Positions 8,742 to 22,071 of a stretch of DNA of 64,000 nt are shown here, piece after piece. Under the pieces are notes generated by a model. That model was not told where the DNA came from, did no database searches, and saw only the letters and a program-made list of their open reading frames with translations. Within the stretch, counting starts at the first letter, position 1; each line of letters starts with the position of its first letter. Made by a program: the position numbers and the translations under genes. Location of the stretch: contig OZ029929.1 of NCBI GenBank assembly GCA_964023275.1, forward strand, positions 9,374,856 to 9,438,855, in the 5' to 3' direction. Source of the DNA: Norana najaformis. Taxonomy: Eukaryota > Annelida > Clitellata > Crassiclitellata > Hormogastridae.

Positions 8742-11700
8742 AACATGAAACAAATGATTGTTTACTTAATCTCTCATAATTATATACATAACTAACTAAA
8801 TTTGGTATAATTAATTAATTTATCGATTCTGTCAAGTCACCAGAAACGCAGGACAATGCCCACGGCCCATAAGAAATTCCTGACCACTGCTGCTGATTGG
8901 GCCAAGCATCTCAAAGACCATTTATATAGCGGCACAATATATATTTATATAGAGCCACTGTGAACCCACAAGCATCAGTTCTGAAGCACCTTGAAGCGGC
9001 GCTATAAAAGTTCGTGATTACGATTACAATTTAAAACCAAACGGATTATAAGAGCGAAATCAATTTCAACAGCATATATTCACTGTGGTCTCAAAACAAA
9101 AACTGTGGCTGGAGAATTTGCATGTATACATATGTTTGTATGTTTGTCTAGACAAGACAAACTGTATCAGAGTATTTTTCTATGTAACGCCTTTTTGAAA
9201 ATATCAAATGTCACTTCAGACTCAAGTGCTTTTCAGACAACTAATTAATTATTTATTATTAATTTAAAACCCATGGTAGGAATTGGCTGATTCATTAATC
9301 AACGATTGATTCATCACAGGCTTTAGTACTACCTTTCATTTTTGAAATATCTTTTTCAAATATCCAAAATATTCTATCTTTCCAGAATACCAAGAATATC
9401 TTCATATCATATTTAGAACTTCTTTTCACGATATCTTTCCAGAATATGAAGTATATCTTCATGCTCTGTTTAGATCATAAATTTACAATAGTTCAGGCTG
9501 ATCTGACTTACTGCTCTCTCATTCCAATGCTCGGGTGACCATACGGACCGCGACTCTGCCTGTAGAGGAGACGTCAGATAGCGTTTCCAGTTACTGACTA
9601 TTGCAAGGTGTCCATCTTCTCTTGACCAGTTCCGGCAAAATCCAATTCCTTTATATCTGTTCCAAGGAATAAAAAAATGCTTTGAGAAAGTAGAATAACT
9701 GAAAATCATCAACGTCAGTTCCTGAAGTAGGCTTAAGCCATATTGCGCCGATGGGGTCGAATGAAATATTTGACAATTTCATCTGCTTTCTTAGTCTTGT
9801 AAAAAACAGTTTCTTAGCAAACAGACTGGGAAATAAAATAAAAAAGCTGGGAAGCAAGTAAAAATGGAAAGACATTGAATTAATTCCCTTCATTTACTTT
9901 ACTTAACTTTACCTTATTTCATAAGAGATTCATCCAATAGGTTGAAATGACTTCAAAAGGTTGTTGAACTATTCACTTAATTCGTTGATTAATTAGTTGT
10001 AACCACCTGGATGATTAGCAAATAATCTGAGTTTTGCTGAATGGCTTTCCTCCAGTTCTTCATCTACCTGGAATCGGTAGTTTCTCCTGCTGTTCATGGA
10101 GAGGACACCCACGCATTTTATATCAAAGGTGCCACTGGGCCTGGATTTGGAGTACTTCTCAGTAGATATCTCTAAGAGGTGCTATATAAATTGATTGACT
10201 GAATGAAAAACAAGACGAAAAACCATTTTGCAAATGCGTCCAACTATTTTCGGATGCAGTTCAACCAGCGATTATTCTGAAGGAGCACTTAAGAGTTACT
10301 GTGTAGAAAAAGGAAGAGCAGTTGCTAAGAAACTGGTCGATGCAATTTATCTAGTTTTTTTCTAATTATGCAATTGTTTCAGGCAACTATTTCATTTATT
10401 TATGTATCTGGATGAATGGCCCAATTAAGGGTACGGGTTGGGGTTTGAGGAATGTTACCCAATCTCATCCAATTTTACCTGCTATGAAAATAAGTAGTCG
10501 AACGCCGTATTCCGGTATACTCGAAACGATCCGGGAATTTTCTTCATCTTCTCCAGTTAGATTTACCAGAAATTTTCACCTAATATTACAGAACACGTAA
10601 TTTTTTTACAAAAACCAATTAACACAAATAAATAGACCTAGACTTTTCTGTTAAGCCAGTAATAGTCACACAAATGAGTTTTTTAAACCAAAAATGTTTA
10701 AAGTTTTCAGCAAAGAATCTTTAGGAAAGAAATAAATAAAGACTTTGAGAATAGCGTTTTTATAATAATTGGTGATACACAAATGTGGGTTCGTCGGAAT
10801 TATGTTACTAGGCGATGTAATAATTACGTAGATCTACTTCGATCTATCACATGTAGAAGAAAATTTCGAGAAATCTAAACAGTCGGGAACATCGGGGTTG
10901 TCCGTCAGAGAGGCCAAGAATAACACGCCACTGCGGCAACCTACAATAGGCCGAGGTAAGATAGGATGAGGCTGGCAAGTTTAGGCAAAGCTGGAAAGGT
11001 CCGTCAAAGTAAGACCTTTCATAATAGACGCTAGGCCTGGGGTGGCGCTTGCCTGGGCTCCAGCGTCTCGGAGGCGCTTCATAAATGAATAAATTGGGTA
11101 AGGTAAGCAGAATGCAAGCCAGCAAGACTTTAAATACTTGAAGAATAAAACATTTCCTATAACATATGCTAACGTCTCTGCCAACACAAACCGAACAGAA
11201 TTTCCGTCAAGTATTCAACTATCTTGATACATAAATCTACGAAAGTGTTACATCTATAATTATCTCCTCGATGTTAACTGTATCCATATAAAATCTACAT
11301 GTATTAATCACGAAAAGAGTTCAAGCGCTTTAAACCGTTTCCACGACTAAGGCACCGACTCTTCAATTAAGCACACACAATACTCTAAATACACCTACCC
11401 TTCAAACAAGCTTGAAATTTTATATATATATATATGAAATGTTCTTATATGTACATAAAACATATGAACTGTTCATATATATATATAGAATATATGACAT
11501 GTTTATATACATTATGTATCGACACTTACGCAGACGAAGGAAAGTTAAGCCTTTCTTCACTTCTCAGGCTTTCACTTCAGCCTTACTCCGACCAAAAATC
11601 CCCTCCTTCGAATTCTTCTGCAAAACCGAAAGACTCCTTCAGTTCGCTTTTTCGCCCTGACCTTTCGACCTCCCCTCCTCCTCGTTCGCCGTGCGCAACA

Positions 11701-12332
11701 GCCTATCCCACTTTCGCGTCAGACAGGTAGGCTTAATTTTCCCGCGCACCTGGTGGTCTGAATCTATAGGGCATCTTGTGACACCGAGGTTGAATGAGAG
11801 ACATCAATGCGTTATTCGACTCGCAGTAACGAGATATCAACTCAGAAATTCTACAGCAAACAACATATATCACACCAGGTTATAGCCTTTAAGAATTCAA
11901 GGAGACCCTAAACAACTAAACTCATAATTAAAAACATAAAGTTACTACCACGCGATGCCATATTTCTGTTATTACATACAAAGGCCTCGGAGAGCAATCA
12001 AAGAACATTGTATTCTGGTGACAGCAAAACTTGTATTTAACTCGAGTGTACAAAAAAAACTTACTTACAAACTACTTGCATTCAAATACAAAATCAAACC
12101 TCCATGAGTTGCCCAACAAAGTCAGAAACGCAAAAGACGTCAGCCAACGCGAAAATGACAAAAAACCAAAGGTCACAAGGAACAAATTGCGCTCAACGGT
12201 TCCTATAACCCTAACCCAGGGGATGAAGACAGCAAATGTTCTGCCTTAACTATCTTACAACGCCATTCGAGTTTGTCTTTTCCCAACTAAGTGACCACAT
12301 AACTGTCTCTGATCTAGGCCACGGTATGCAAC
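8742..12332. other. Unassigned AT-rich sequence with short repeats
   Basis: No supported gene. AGGTGCTATATAAATTG at 10178-10195 matches a 3'-end motif shared by many retroelements in this window. Imperfect direct repeats containing AATATCTTTCCAGAATA lie at 9350-9460. A TA-rich microsatellite lies at 11420-11510. A GC-richer block at about 11533-11727 ends at a donor-like CAG|GTAGGC, but no acceptor partner or homology is evident. Confidence 0.5.
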
Positions 12333-12500
12333 ACATTATTTATTAAGCGTCGCAATTTAATGACAATAGATGGCGCTGAGCAATTTCGCGTGAAGGACTT
12401 GCTCAAGTCTTTACACAGTAGCTGCTTCGGAGAGACTCGAACCTGAGTACTCCGCGTTCAAGGCCAGCGCTTAAACCAATCGACTACCATGCCACACAAT
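12333..12500 (-). mobile_element. SINE family B, reverse copy
   Basis: Read on the minus strand it starts with a tRNA-like head (GTGGCATGGTAGTCGATTGG), has a B box CAGGTTCGAGTC, then GACTTGAGCAAGTCCTTCAC and GCTCAGCGCCATC, and ends near TTAATAAATAATG. It matches the copies at 17085-17248 (minus) and 47961-48133 (plus). Confidence 0.75.
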
Positions 12501-12599
12501 GTATTAGAGAGAAGTTCAAGCAAACCTCAACAATTGTGAATGAATAACTCCTCTCGTTTTGACTATAACATCCTCATTCACTTTCCATCAATTTCGGGT

Positions 12600-15500
12600 G
12601 TTAACACTTAAATATATCCCACTGGTTTAGTCTATCGCCCATTTAAAAAAGGACTTGGGGGCAAACAGATCTAAATTTAGGGCGACAAAACTATGGCAAG
12701 CTACTAAGTAGAATATAAACGAGTGGTGTTACCAGAGATCTAATGCCACCTAAAGTCCTGCATCCACAATAAATATGCCCCCTCATTTAACAACGTATCG
12801 GCGGTCATCCGTCTGAGACAAGGTGGCAAAACTAGTGTATGTGGGCAGGTGTATAACGCATCTGACTTTGGCGGACTCGCGCCAAAATAATCTGAAACCA
12901 CGTGCTCTATAGGACGGGCAGGAAATGAAAGATATTTATGTGCAAACAGAGATCTTAAGCTACTAAATTTAGAAATAGCGCTAAGTCTATTCGCACCTGA
13001 ATGGAGCACACATGCCAGCTGCCAAATCCGAATCAACTCCAGACAGACAGACAGCCAGACAGGCAGATTGTAAAGGAGTGGTCAACACGTGTATGGGATT
13101 CGCGTCACCAGCGCGCGATTTGATCTAATGGTATTTTTCAAAACTATGCAGCCACCTAGCTGGAAAGTAAACTGCAAGTCCTGCAATGTACTGGCCTAAA
13201 GAAAAGAAAATGAACGCCGGCCCTGCGTCTCACACAGTGAGATAAGGCAAGCATTACATTACTTTACTGCTGAGACTATCCCCATAAAATACACATCTTC
13301 CTCGTACATTTCGCTTCTCCCAGTGGGTCTTTTTTGATCTCCCTGACGCAGCTTTTGTGTGAGGCTGATAAATTTCGGAGGTTTACATTTATATTTGCAT
13401 ATCTACCACTGCTTTAGACTACCCCCTCAATTAAAAACAGATCGGCGGTCATCCGACTGAGACAGGGCGGCAAACTAGTGCAAAGTTGGTGCAGCTGACC
13501 TTGGTGGACTCCCGCCGAAATCCGAGAGCAGACGCCCCGTAGGATGGGTAGGTAATGACAGCTAATTATATGCAAACCGAGAACTTAAAGAGTGCTAAAT
13601 TTAGAAATAGTGTCAACAAGTCTATTTGCACCTGCATGCCATCTGCCTAATCCGAACCAACACCACACAGACAGACAGAATAACAAACACAGCGACAAAC
13701 AAACATTCAGACATACACATTGTAAAGGAGTGGTCAACACGTGTATGGGATTCGCGTAACCAGCGCGCGATTTCATCTAATGGTCTTTTTCAAAACTGTG
13801 CTGCCACCTAGAGAAAAGTAAACGACAAGTCCTGCTGGCCCCGTGTCCAGGTCTATTGCCGGCTCAAGGGTCTAAAGAAAACGGAATGAGCGCCTCCCCT
13901 ATATCTCATATGTGGGAGATGTTACTTTACTGATGAGACCACCCACAACAAATATGCATCTTCCTCATACAATTCGCTTCTCTCATTGGGTTTGTTTGGG
14001 TCCCCTGACGCAGCTTTTGTGTGGCACTGAAAAATTTCGAAAGTTTACATTTACATTTGCATATCTCCCACTGCTTTAGACTACCCCCTCACTTAAAAAC
14101 TGATCGGCGGTCATCTAACTGAGACAGAGCGGTAACATTAGTGTATGTAGGCCGGTGTATAACGCACCTGGCTTTGGCGGATTCGCGCCAAAAGCTGGGA
14201 GCAGATGCGCTGTAGGATGGGCATCAAACGACAGACAATTATATGCAAACCGAGAACCTAAGCTTACTAAATTTAGAAATGGCGTAAACAGGTGTAATCG
14301 CACCTGCATGCAGCACACGTGCGACCTGCCTAATCCGACCCAAATCCAGACGACAGACGGATAAACACAGAGACAAACAGACATGCAGACATGTAGAATG
14401 TAAATGAGTGGTCAACAGGTGTATGGAAGTCGTGTTACCAGCGCGCGATCTGATCTAATGGTCTTTTTCAAAACTGTGCTGCCACCTTGCGAATGCAAAT
14501 GAAACATTTTTAATATCTTACCCGTTTAATTACGACAGCGATCGTAAAATAATAAAGGCTTTACTTGTGCAGGTGTCTCTCTTTGAGTCAAATCACGTTT
14601 TTTTATAAATTAAAATTGGTCATAAAATTACCAAAAGTAATTTTATAACACAAGAGAAGGTGAAAATGTTCACTAAATATGGGTTCTGGATAGACACCTC
14701 TTTTTTGATAGTAAATAGGCTGGTCTTCTTACACAGATTTCGTGCTGCGCCTTCTACAAGAATTACACTATATTACATTACACTATCCACTAGTTTTTGG
14801 GAAATGTGACGCAATAATAACTAGGCCAAGGGAAAGGGTACACATGCATGAATGCATACATACATGCACACATACATGCATACATACATACATACACATA
14901 CATACATACATACATACATACATATGCAAAACAAATCGCCACGAATGGACGGGTAGTCAGAAGCAGGTGACAAAGCTCGTGAAATAGTCGGGTCCATTAA
15001 TTACTCAGCTGTCATCGCCAGATGCACATCAAAATCTTAGAACACAGGTTCTGTGGGATGGACGGTCAGTGAAGCAGATCACGTAGATTACATGCTAAGG
15101 GAAAATTTAGTAAATTTAGAAGTACAGCCAACAAGGCCTTTGCACCTGAAAACGGCTTAATGCACCATACACACAGACAAACAGGAAGACATGCAAAGAG
15201 ACAGGCAGACATCCAGACGCAGAAACAATGTAAAGGAGTGGTCAATACGTGCACAGGATTCGGGTAAAGATTGCCAGAATTTGATCTAATGGGTCGCTTT
15301 CAAACTGTGCTGCCACCTAGCGAATGCGAATGAAACATTTACAACCGCCACTGTACTCGTAATAAATTGTGATCGTAAACTCGAAATTTCTAAAGCACTA
15401 CATAAAAACCAAGCGCAGGTTACTAGCTTATTCACGAGCGCTGTGTCAAGTCAGTGGGGTTGTCCAAAGATGCCATGTCAAGAACCAGCTCCGGTTTCAA

Positions 15501-16060
15501 GAAGACCAGAGAGACAAGAGGAAGAGGAGAACTTAGGGTTAATGTAAATGTACCCAGTTTTCTTTTCACAGTTTCAGTTGTACTTACTTTAAAAGATATT
15601 TCTTCGGGTTAAACCCTGATTTTATGAGTAAAACATTGGAACATAAAATCAATTAAAGTATTTTCATAAGAAGCGAAAGTGGTAAAGGGAAAGACGCGTT
15701 CACTCCTCTTCCACAAATCCAATCCTGAGTCCTCTTCCCCTTAGCTCACTTTCCGGTTCTTTTCCAAACACCATCCACCAAAGCCGGCTGACTGTCTCCC
15801 TGGAGTCATACAACATATCACAGAAATCGGGCATTTAAAAACTGTGCAAATGCAAATGAAATAGTTTCAACAGACTCCTCTATTTACGAAAACGATCGCA
15901 AATTAATTATGGTTTTACTTGGATTTATATCTTCTGGATACTGACCCGATTACTGTTTAGTAAAAGCCAAGCGCAGAGCACTAGCTTTTTCACGAGCACC
16001 ATCGGTTGATGCCTTGTGCATTAGGCACCAACGCAATAAGAGTTGATTTAAATTGCTATA
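12600..16060. repeat. Diverged tandem array with ~650-830-bp units
   Basis: Four units are seen. Each contains, in order, ATCGGCGGTCATC, TTTGGCGGA, CTAAATTTAGAAATAG, a GACA-rich run, TAAAGGAGTGGTCAACACGT (at 13071, 13723, 14401 and 15231), GCGCGCGATTTGATCTAATG and GTGCTGCCACCTAG. Spacings are 652, 678 and 830 bp. A fifth, decayed unit runs to about 16060 (shared AAGCGCAG and TTTTCACGAGC). Short ORFs in the units have no conserved frame across copies, so it is a satellite-like repeat. Confidence 0.8.
14846..14930. repeat. (CATA)n microsatellite
   Basis: A run of CATA/CATG tetramers inside the large tandem array. Confidence 0.9.
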
Positions 16061-16244
16061 TATCATCTCCTTCCAAGAATGGGCTTCGCCTGTGAGCATC
16101 GCACCTTCACACACAAGGAAGCTCTTTATTCCCATCTCCAGTCAACCAGATCGGTGGTCGTTTGAAGTAACTAAAGTGCGATTCCTATGATCGGCTGATA
16201 GAGGCAAACAAGTGAGAAAAGACTTGACTAAAGAACACATACTC

Positions 16245-16545
16245 TTCTTCAGTGTTCTGCCCTTAGGCAGGTCCAAGAATCCAACGACACCACTCTTCTC
16301 TCTTCTCTGCCCTCTTCTTAACTTCTCTGTAGCTCCGTCTTCTTTCTTTATCTATCATCCAGTCTAACAGCATATTCCTCGGTCTTCCTGGAACTTTCTT
16401 TCCCTCAATTCTTCCTTCAATCATTGGAGAGAATTTCCACGTACAGTAGTATGTGACCAATCCAGTTCATTTGTCTCCTCCTTATGGTATTGATGAGTGT
16501 CCTTTCTTCCCGTTCATATCCTCAGCGATGATCTTGCTATATTCT
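16245..16545 (-). mobile_element. RTE/BovB-like LINE 3' fragment
   Basis: The minus strand encodes [20 protein letters not shown] and then REEWCRWILGP. This is the C-terminal signature also seen in the larger copy at 18800-19958 ([28 protein letters not shown]) and in ULK3 intron 1. The 3' tail is GAAGAAG-rich, as in the other copies. The start is truncated. Confidence 0.75.
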
Positions 16546-17084
16546 GTGGGCAGGGCTTTTGTTAAACTCAGATTCTTGTAGTTTAAAACTAGAGCTGACT
16601 GTGCTCTTAACAATTGCAAATCAGTTTTTGCCATTTCGTTTTAAAATGTAAATATATATTTTATATGTGAGAAGCATGTTGAAATGATTTGAACACCTCT
16701 CCTGACCTTGGGGTTGATAATCCTGCAGGCTAACCACTAGGCTATCATACCTACCGAAAGAAATAACACTCAAAGGTAACTGATGCAAGGAATAGGTTTG
16801 GGTAGTCAGTAACCTTTGGTCATGCAGTTACAGACTACTTGTTTATGGATGTAAGCATGTATCTGTATATACACAGATGCATACATATTTAAGCATGTGT
16901 TATATGTATGGGTGTATATATCTATGTGTACAAAGATACATACACATGTATGTATGTACGAATTTATATAGCACCTTTAAACACCTCTCAAAAGCATCTG
17001 CTCCTGTTACCTCAGTGTAGGATTAGAATCCATGGCTGTACGCTTGAAAACTGGGCATCCTGTCTGTGCTAATTTATATTATTT

Positions 17085-17248
17085 CTGCATTTATTAATCG
17101 CCACTATCTAATGACTAAGCATCAGTCGATGGCGCTGAGCAATAATTGTAAATGAAGGACTTGCCCAACCATCTCAGGTGAGTTTCGAACCCGTACTCTC
17201 CGCGTTACAAGCCGAGCGCTCTAACCAATCGGCTACCGTGTTACACAT
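17085..17248 (-). mobile_element. SINE family B, reverse copy
   Basis: On the minus strand: tRNA-like head with GTAGCCGATTGGTTAGAGCG, B box GGGTTCGAAACT, then the core GGCAAGTCCTTCA and tail GCTCAGCGCCATCGACTG ending in TTAATAAATGCAG. It is nearly full length. Confidence 0.75.
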
Positions 17249-17639
17249 TACCGTTTAACGATCTCTCTGATCAAATGCAGACATGCGACCGAAGCACTTC
17301 ATTATTTAAAGTTTAATTTAAAAATATATAAATTAAATTAATTATATTATTGAGTCCCACCATGCAAGGTCTAACAGATCTTAACTATATATCAATGCAA
17401 TCAGAATCAGTTTAAAATTCTTCTAGACGATTTGGTCATACGTCTGTTGAGATTCATTTTATTGTGGCCACTGTCTCAAATTTAGTATCTGGTGACCAGA
17501 GACATTAATGTGGCAATGGTATGGCATTAATGTCTGTGGATTGTGGCTAATTGTCAGACTTTCTACTGAAATTAACCAAAAATGAATAGTCCTTGGAGGC
17601 CAGGGAATCGGTTTTATTGGTCCCATATGGGAATACGGG

Positions 17640-18023
17640 CTCCATATGAACATGACGGCAAAGATGGGAAGAAGGGAGGGAGGGAGGAAGGGGGAGGGAG
17701 GAAGGGAGGGAGGGAGGGAGAGAGACAGAGAGAAAGACACAGATATAGAGAGACATAAAGAGAGGAATAAGCGAGAGAGACGATGGGCCTGGAATTCGAA
17801 CCCGAATCATGAAAGTTAAAAGTTGAAGCGCTAGCCATTCAGTCAAAGGGCCACATCTTACAAAGGCAGAATTCTCTCTTTACCGAGACAGAGAAAAGAT
17901 AAAGAAAGATCGAAAGAGAGAGAACAAAAATGAGAGAAAGTGAAAAAATGAAAGAGAGAGAGAAAGAAAGAGAGAAACAGAGAGAGCAAAAGAGCGAGTA
18001 AAAGAGAGAAAAAGACTGACAGT

Positions 18024-18081
<58 letters not shown>

Positions 18082-18082
18082 T
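17640..18082. repeat. Purine-rich and (GACA)n simple repeats
   Basis: GGGAGGAA-rich tract at 17660-17720, GAGA-rich tract at 17870-18010, then about 14 uninterrupted GACA tetramers at 18022-18080. Serine/cysteine/leucine-rich ORFs on the minus strand here (for example 17858-18203) are translations of this low-complexity DNA. Confidence 0.9.
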
Positions 18083-18786
18083 AGAAGAGATCCGAATTTG
18101 AAGTAATGTATAGACGACGGTAACCATCTCTCCAACTGCGTGAGGCGTTGTGAGTGAGTTCCGTTCTAAGCCACCGTACTGTCCAGTCTGAGCTGACAAC
18201 CAACGCGCAGACTACACGAACTGACCAAGTCCAGCGTAGAATTCTTCAAGAACGGTCAGCAGCTGAGGAAGACGCGATCTCTCGGAAACCTATAACTAAC
18301 CAATCTGAAATATTTTGCCTAGCAACATGTTGCCCTTCATAAGGAACCCAGTGATCAAAACAAAGAACTATATTTTTTCTGTCACAGGTTAAAATTATTC
18401 TGTTCTATGCAAGGTCCATTTCCATTTTCAATTTACAAGCAACGAGGATGAAGTGAGTAATGGGCAGCACTAAACATGTGACCTGTTACAGCTTAAAGTT
18501 TGGCAATAAATTTATTTTTATTGAAAAATTTACAGCACTTGACAAGACTTGGGAAGAAATGAGTTTAAAAAGTCATGGTGAGCTCATCAGGAATGTTATG
18601 TAACTCGCTTGTTCTGCAATTCACCTTCTTACTGGACAACACAGGATGCTGCAAAAAGAAAAAAAACAACCAAATAAATATAATATGAGAAGATGAAAAA
18701 AACACACATAGTAGTTTCACTTCAGCAGTAAAATACAACTGCTTGAATCTATAGAAAGACGTAACAGTATCAAATTACGTATTAAT

Positions 18787-19971
18787 ATTAGCAGCTGAAA
18801 AGGAAGGGGAACGAGAGATGCAGTGGCAGCACTGCGAATACTAACAGAAAGAAGCATCCAACACAACCAAGATGTATATATATGCTTTGTCGATTATGAA
18901 AAAGCTTTCGATAGAGTGGACTGGAAGAAGTTAATGAGAGCGCTAAAGCGAATGGGGGTGGATTGGAAAGACAGAAGGCTGATAGGCAACCTGTACATGG
19001 GACAGCGAGTCAGAATACGCATAGAGGGCGAATACTCGGAACCAGGAAGAATAGGTAGGGGGGTCAGGCAAGGATGCCCACTCTCACCAATACTATTCAA
19101 TATATACATAGAAGAAGTCATAAGAGAAACACTGGAGGAAATGACTGAGGGCGTGAAGGTAGGTGGAAATTTAGTAAAGGCGCTGAGATTTGCGGATGAC
19201 CAAGCTATGATGGCAGGCAGCCAAAGGGGATTACAAAAGATGATGGATCAGCTCGACAGAATATCGAGGGAATATGACATGAGGATCAACATCAAGAAGA
19301 CAAAGGTGATGAAAATAGGGAGAGGAGAGGCGGAAACAGTTAGGATTACACTGAACGGGGATATAATAGAACAGGTAAAGAGCTTTTGTTATCTGGGAAG
19401 CACGATTACAGAGGACGCAAAATGCCACGTGGAGATAAAAAGGAGGATCGCAATGGGAAAGGATGCCTTCTACAAGAGAAGCGAGCTGTTAAGAGGAAGA
19501 CTAAATAAGAATCTAAAGAAGAGACTGATCAAGACACTGATATGGAGTGTGGTACTATACGGATCGGAGACATGGACAATGAGAAAGGAGGACATCAAAA
19601 GAATAGAAGCCTTTGAAATGTGGATCTGGAGAAGGATGGAGAAAATCAGTTGGACAGAAAAAAAGACGAATGAGGAGGTCCTACAGATGGTAGAGGAGAA
19701 AAGAACTATACTGGAGACAATAAGAAACCGACAAAAGAAGTGGATGGGTCATGTTCTAAGAGGAGACAATATTGTAAGAGACATAATCGAGGGAAGAATG
19801 GAGGGGAAAAAGACATGCGGAAGACCACGACAGATGATACTGGACTGGATGATGCTAGAGGATGGATATGAAGGGCTAAAGAGAAGAGCAAACAACAGAG
19901 AAGAGTGGCGTCATTGGACATGTGGACCTGCCTGACGGCAGAGCACTAAAAGAAGAAGATTAGCAGCTGAA
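18787..19971 (+). mobile_element. 5'-truncated RTE/BovB-like LINE with 13-bp TSD
   Basis: The insertion is bounded by identical copies of ATTAGCAGCTGAA at 18787-18799 and 19959-19971, a classic target-site duplication for target-primed reverse transcription. The body starts inside the RT domain and ends with a short AGAAGAAG tail, so the 5' half was lost at insertion. Perfect flanks and a long open frame make this one of the younger insertions in the window. Confidence 0.9.
18823..19935 (+). CDS. Truncated RTE/BovB-like reverse transcriptase
   Basis: 370 codons are open. Seen in order: RT motif A as [13 protein letters not shown] (the first catalytic Asp), motif B as [18 protein letters not shown], motif C as RFADDQAMM (canonical [YF]xDD, both Asp present), then [19 protein letters not shown] and a C-terminal [11 protein letters not shown]. 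The [13 protein letters not shown] run and the C-terminal tail resemble the BovB group of the RTE clade (family knowledge). The endonuclease domain and the RT fingers are missing, so the product could not mobilise itself. The frame is intact from the truncation point to TGA, so decay is recent. The ATG is simply the first in the open frame; there is no native start. Confidence 0.85.
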   Translation: MAALRILTERSIQHNQDVYICFVDYEKAFDRVDWKKLMRALKRMGVDWKDRRLIGNLYMGQRVRIRIEGEYSEPGRIGRGVRQGCPLSPILFNIYIEEVIRETLEEMTEGVKVGGNLVKALRFADDQAMMAGSQRGLQKMMDQLDRISREYDMRINIKKTKVMKIGRGEAETVRITLNGDIIEQVKSFCYLGSTITEDAKCHVEIKRRIAMGKDAFYKRSELLRGRLNKNLKKRLIKTLIWSVVLYGSETWTMRKEDIKRIEAFEMWIWRRMEKISWTEKKTNEEVLQMVEEKRTILETIRNRQKKWMGHVLRGDNIVRDIIEGRMEGKKTCGRPRQMILDWMMLEDGYEGLKRRANNREEWRHWTCGPA

Positions 19972-20399
19972 TTCTCAGGATGATGGCTGTCAGACTTTCA
20001 TCTTTGAGGAATGCAGCAGTGAGGAGTGGCTAAGTTAATTCACGCTCTGGATCTGCATCATTAATTAAACTTATAGGTTCAAATTTGATATGATTAGAGT
20101 GTATGGGTTCTATCGACTGTGGGGAATTGCAGGTTGATATAACTAAAGCTTTTGAGTGTGTGGGTTTCAGGATATTATAAAGCAACTGGACGTTGCTGGT
20201 CAGCCTGGTATGGGAACGGCTTCAGGTGTTTCTTGCATTAAAATGCAATTATTGTTGGGATGACTTTAGTACTGAGCTACTGTACTTAATTTTTTCAACA
20301 GCTGCTTAGTCTTGGGTCTTTCTTACTGCCGGAAATGAAAGAAGTAACCAGGACCTCAAAATAACTTTGGATGCTGAAGTATGCAAAGTGAATCTGCGC

Positions 20400-21200
20400 A
20401 TTGGAAGATATGACTTGAAAAGAAAAGCAACGCCCCACCTTTACCACTGCATCAAAGTTCGTTTATGATAGAGAATATTGAGTAAGATCAGAAATAATGC
20501 CAATGTATCATCAAGTGGAAACCAAGAGCAAGTATATGTAAGGAATGTTCACACAGAAAATTATGTAGGGCTGTAGCATTATTCAAAAAAAGCAAATACC
20601 TAATTGACCAATAATCAGACTCTGAAGTCTAACTGGTCCAGGATTTATTTCAACATCACCAGCCAAAAGAAGTAACAGAAGCAGATACAAAGACAGCCCA
20701 TGACAGACAGTCAGAGATGTTCTACATGAACTTACATTTAACCCAGGAGAGAAAATAATGTAATTGGTATCACATTCGGTAGCACATATGACTGAATTGA
20801 AAAAGTAGCATCAGGAACCAGGTAAAAAATGGGTTTGATCCAAGTTCGAAAACAGGCCAAACAGCAGTGATGCATGTGCAAAATCCAGTAACAGACCTGT
20901 CTCAACCAGATTTGGTAAGGAGTAAGAACAGGAACAATACATGATATAAGCAATGTAATGGAGCAGCCATTATCACAGTGACAGAAATTAAAACAGTAGA
21001 CGCAAAAGGCACAGCAAGTTAAAAAAGTTGTGAACTAAACAGAAAAGAACAGTTCTTCAGTTCATGGGTTACAACCCACAAACACAGATATTTAAAAGTA
21101 TGTCAGCCATGTTAGTGTGGGCCTAAAGACTGTAAAACTAAAAGGATGTGGAAGGGGCTTCCTGTGCCCATACAAGTCAAGAAGCACAAATGCAATGCAA
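20400..21200 (-). repeat. Dispersed repeat D, copy 1 (probable LINE 5' part)
   Basis: Shares long similarity with 41860-42480 in the same orientation and with 25900-26250 and 31430-31760 in the opposite orientation. Landmarks include GACAGAAATTAAAACA, AAAGAACAGTTC, CAGTTCATGGG and GATTTGGTAAGGAGT. In two of the copies it is followed by recognisable RT C-terminal sequence, so it is probably the 5' portion of a non-LTR element. No open frame of useful length survives here. Confidence 0.65.
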
Positions 21201-21495
21201 AGCAACACGAAGAAGAAATAAATAATTAAAACTTATCTTAGAAGCAAAAGAAGAGAACAAACTAACCAAAAAAACACAAAATTTCAGACCAAAAATTGAT
21301 AATTTAACTGTTAAAAATGACAAAATTTAATAAGAAATATCGGTTAACACAAAAAGGATGCTTAGTGGTTTCAAAAGTAAATTAGTCCCATAATCATGAA
21401 ACTTCGTAACACAAAATGTCATTTGGCTTGAAAAAAATTTGTCGTTCCCATGGAAGAAAATGCAATACAAAACCCTGGATAACACAAAATGTTGA

Positions 21496-21501
21496 TTTAT
21501 T
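21496..21501 (-). terminator. Possible ULK3 polyadenylation signal
   Basis: TTTATT on the plus strand reads AATAAA on the minus strand, about 430 bases past the ULK3 stop codon. It is a candidate only, because AATAAA is common in AT-rich DNA. Confidence 0.3.
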
Positions 21502-21930
21502 TTCAACCAATGTGAACAGTCGTATTCTGCAATTTGCTTTGAGGAATAAAAGTTTTTAACATGGTGACTTTCAACCAGTGTGCTCGGCATTATGATGCTA
21601 ATGCAAAAGTTGATCGACCTCAGCGCTTCTGGACTGAAAAGGTTGCACTAATTTTCACCTTCATCTTACCCTCACCTGGCATAATCTAACAACTCTGAAT
21701 ACTAGCTGATTTTGTGATGCAGTTCCCGATTGTATGACATGGTTTACTGTTTGAATTAAACAAAGAAAGTTTTAAATACAAATCCATTAACTCTATCCAG
21801 AAGCCTTATTCTCAGGGAAACCAAAAAGCACAGCGTTGCATTAGCGCTAGAACGCATCTTATTACAATACTACATTAGACTACATATGTTCACTGAAAAT
21901 TCAAGTCTGTAATAGAAATATGCATCAAAG

Positions 21931-22071
21931 TTAAGGAGCCAAGTGAAACGTACAGAGCACCGATCGGTTCTCCTCCTCTTCATCCTCCCTCTTTGTTATG
22001 TCTTTTGTGTTAAGGTCCTTCACTGTCAGATACTTTTTGATTATCTCTGCTCTTGACATCCATCGAGAAAC
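21931..22071 (-). CDS. ULK3: ULK3 terminal coding exon 14
   Basis: Encodes [20 protein letters not shown], a charged EDEEEEN patch and a tail ending [10 protein letters not shown] before TAA at 21931-21933. The last helix of the second MIT repeat corresponds to VQNLMARAEYLKEQ. The cysteine-containing tail resembles the short C-terminus of other ULK3 proteins. Confidence 0.88.
   Translation of the reverse strand, partial: VSRWMSRAEIIKKYLTVKDLNTKDITKREDEEEENRSVLCTFHLAP

Noticed and set aside
11533..11727. GC-richer exon-like block with a CAG|GTAGGC donor
   Set aside because: No convincing acceptor, partner exon or homology; kept only as a remark in the intergenic entry.
17459..18203. Ser/Leu/Cys-rich membrane-like ORFs on the minus strand
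   Set aside because: Low-complexity GA and GACA tracts; hydrophobicity is an artefact of TCTC and TGTC repeats.
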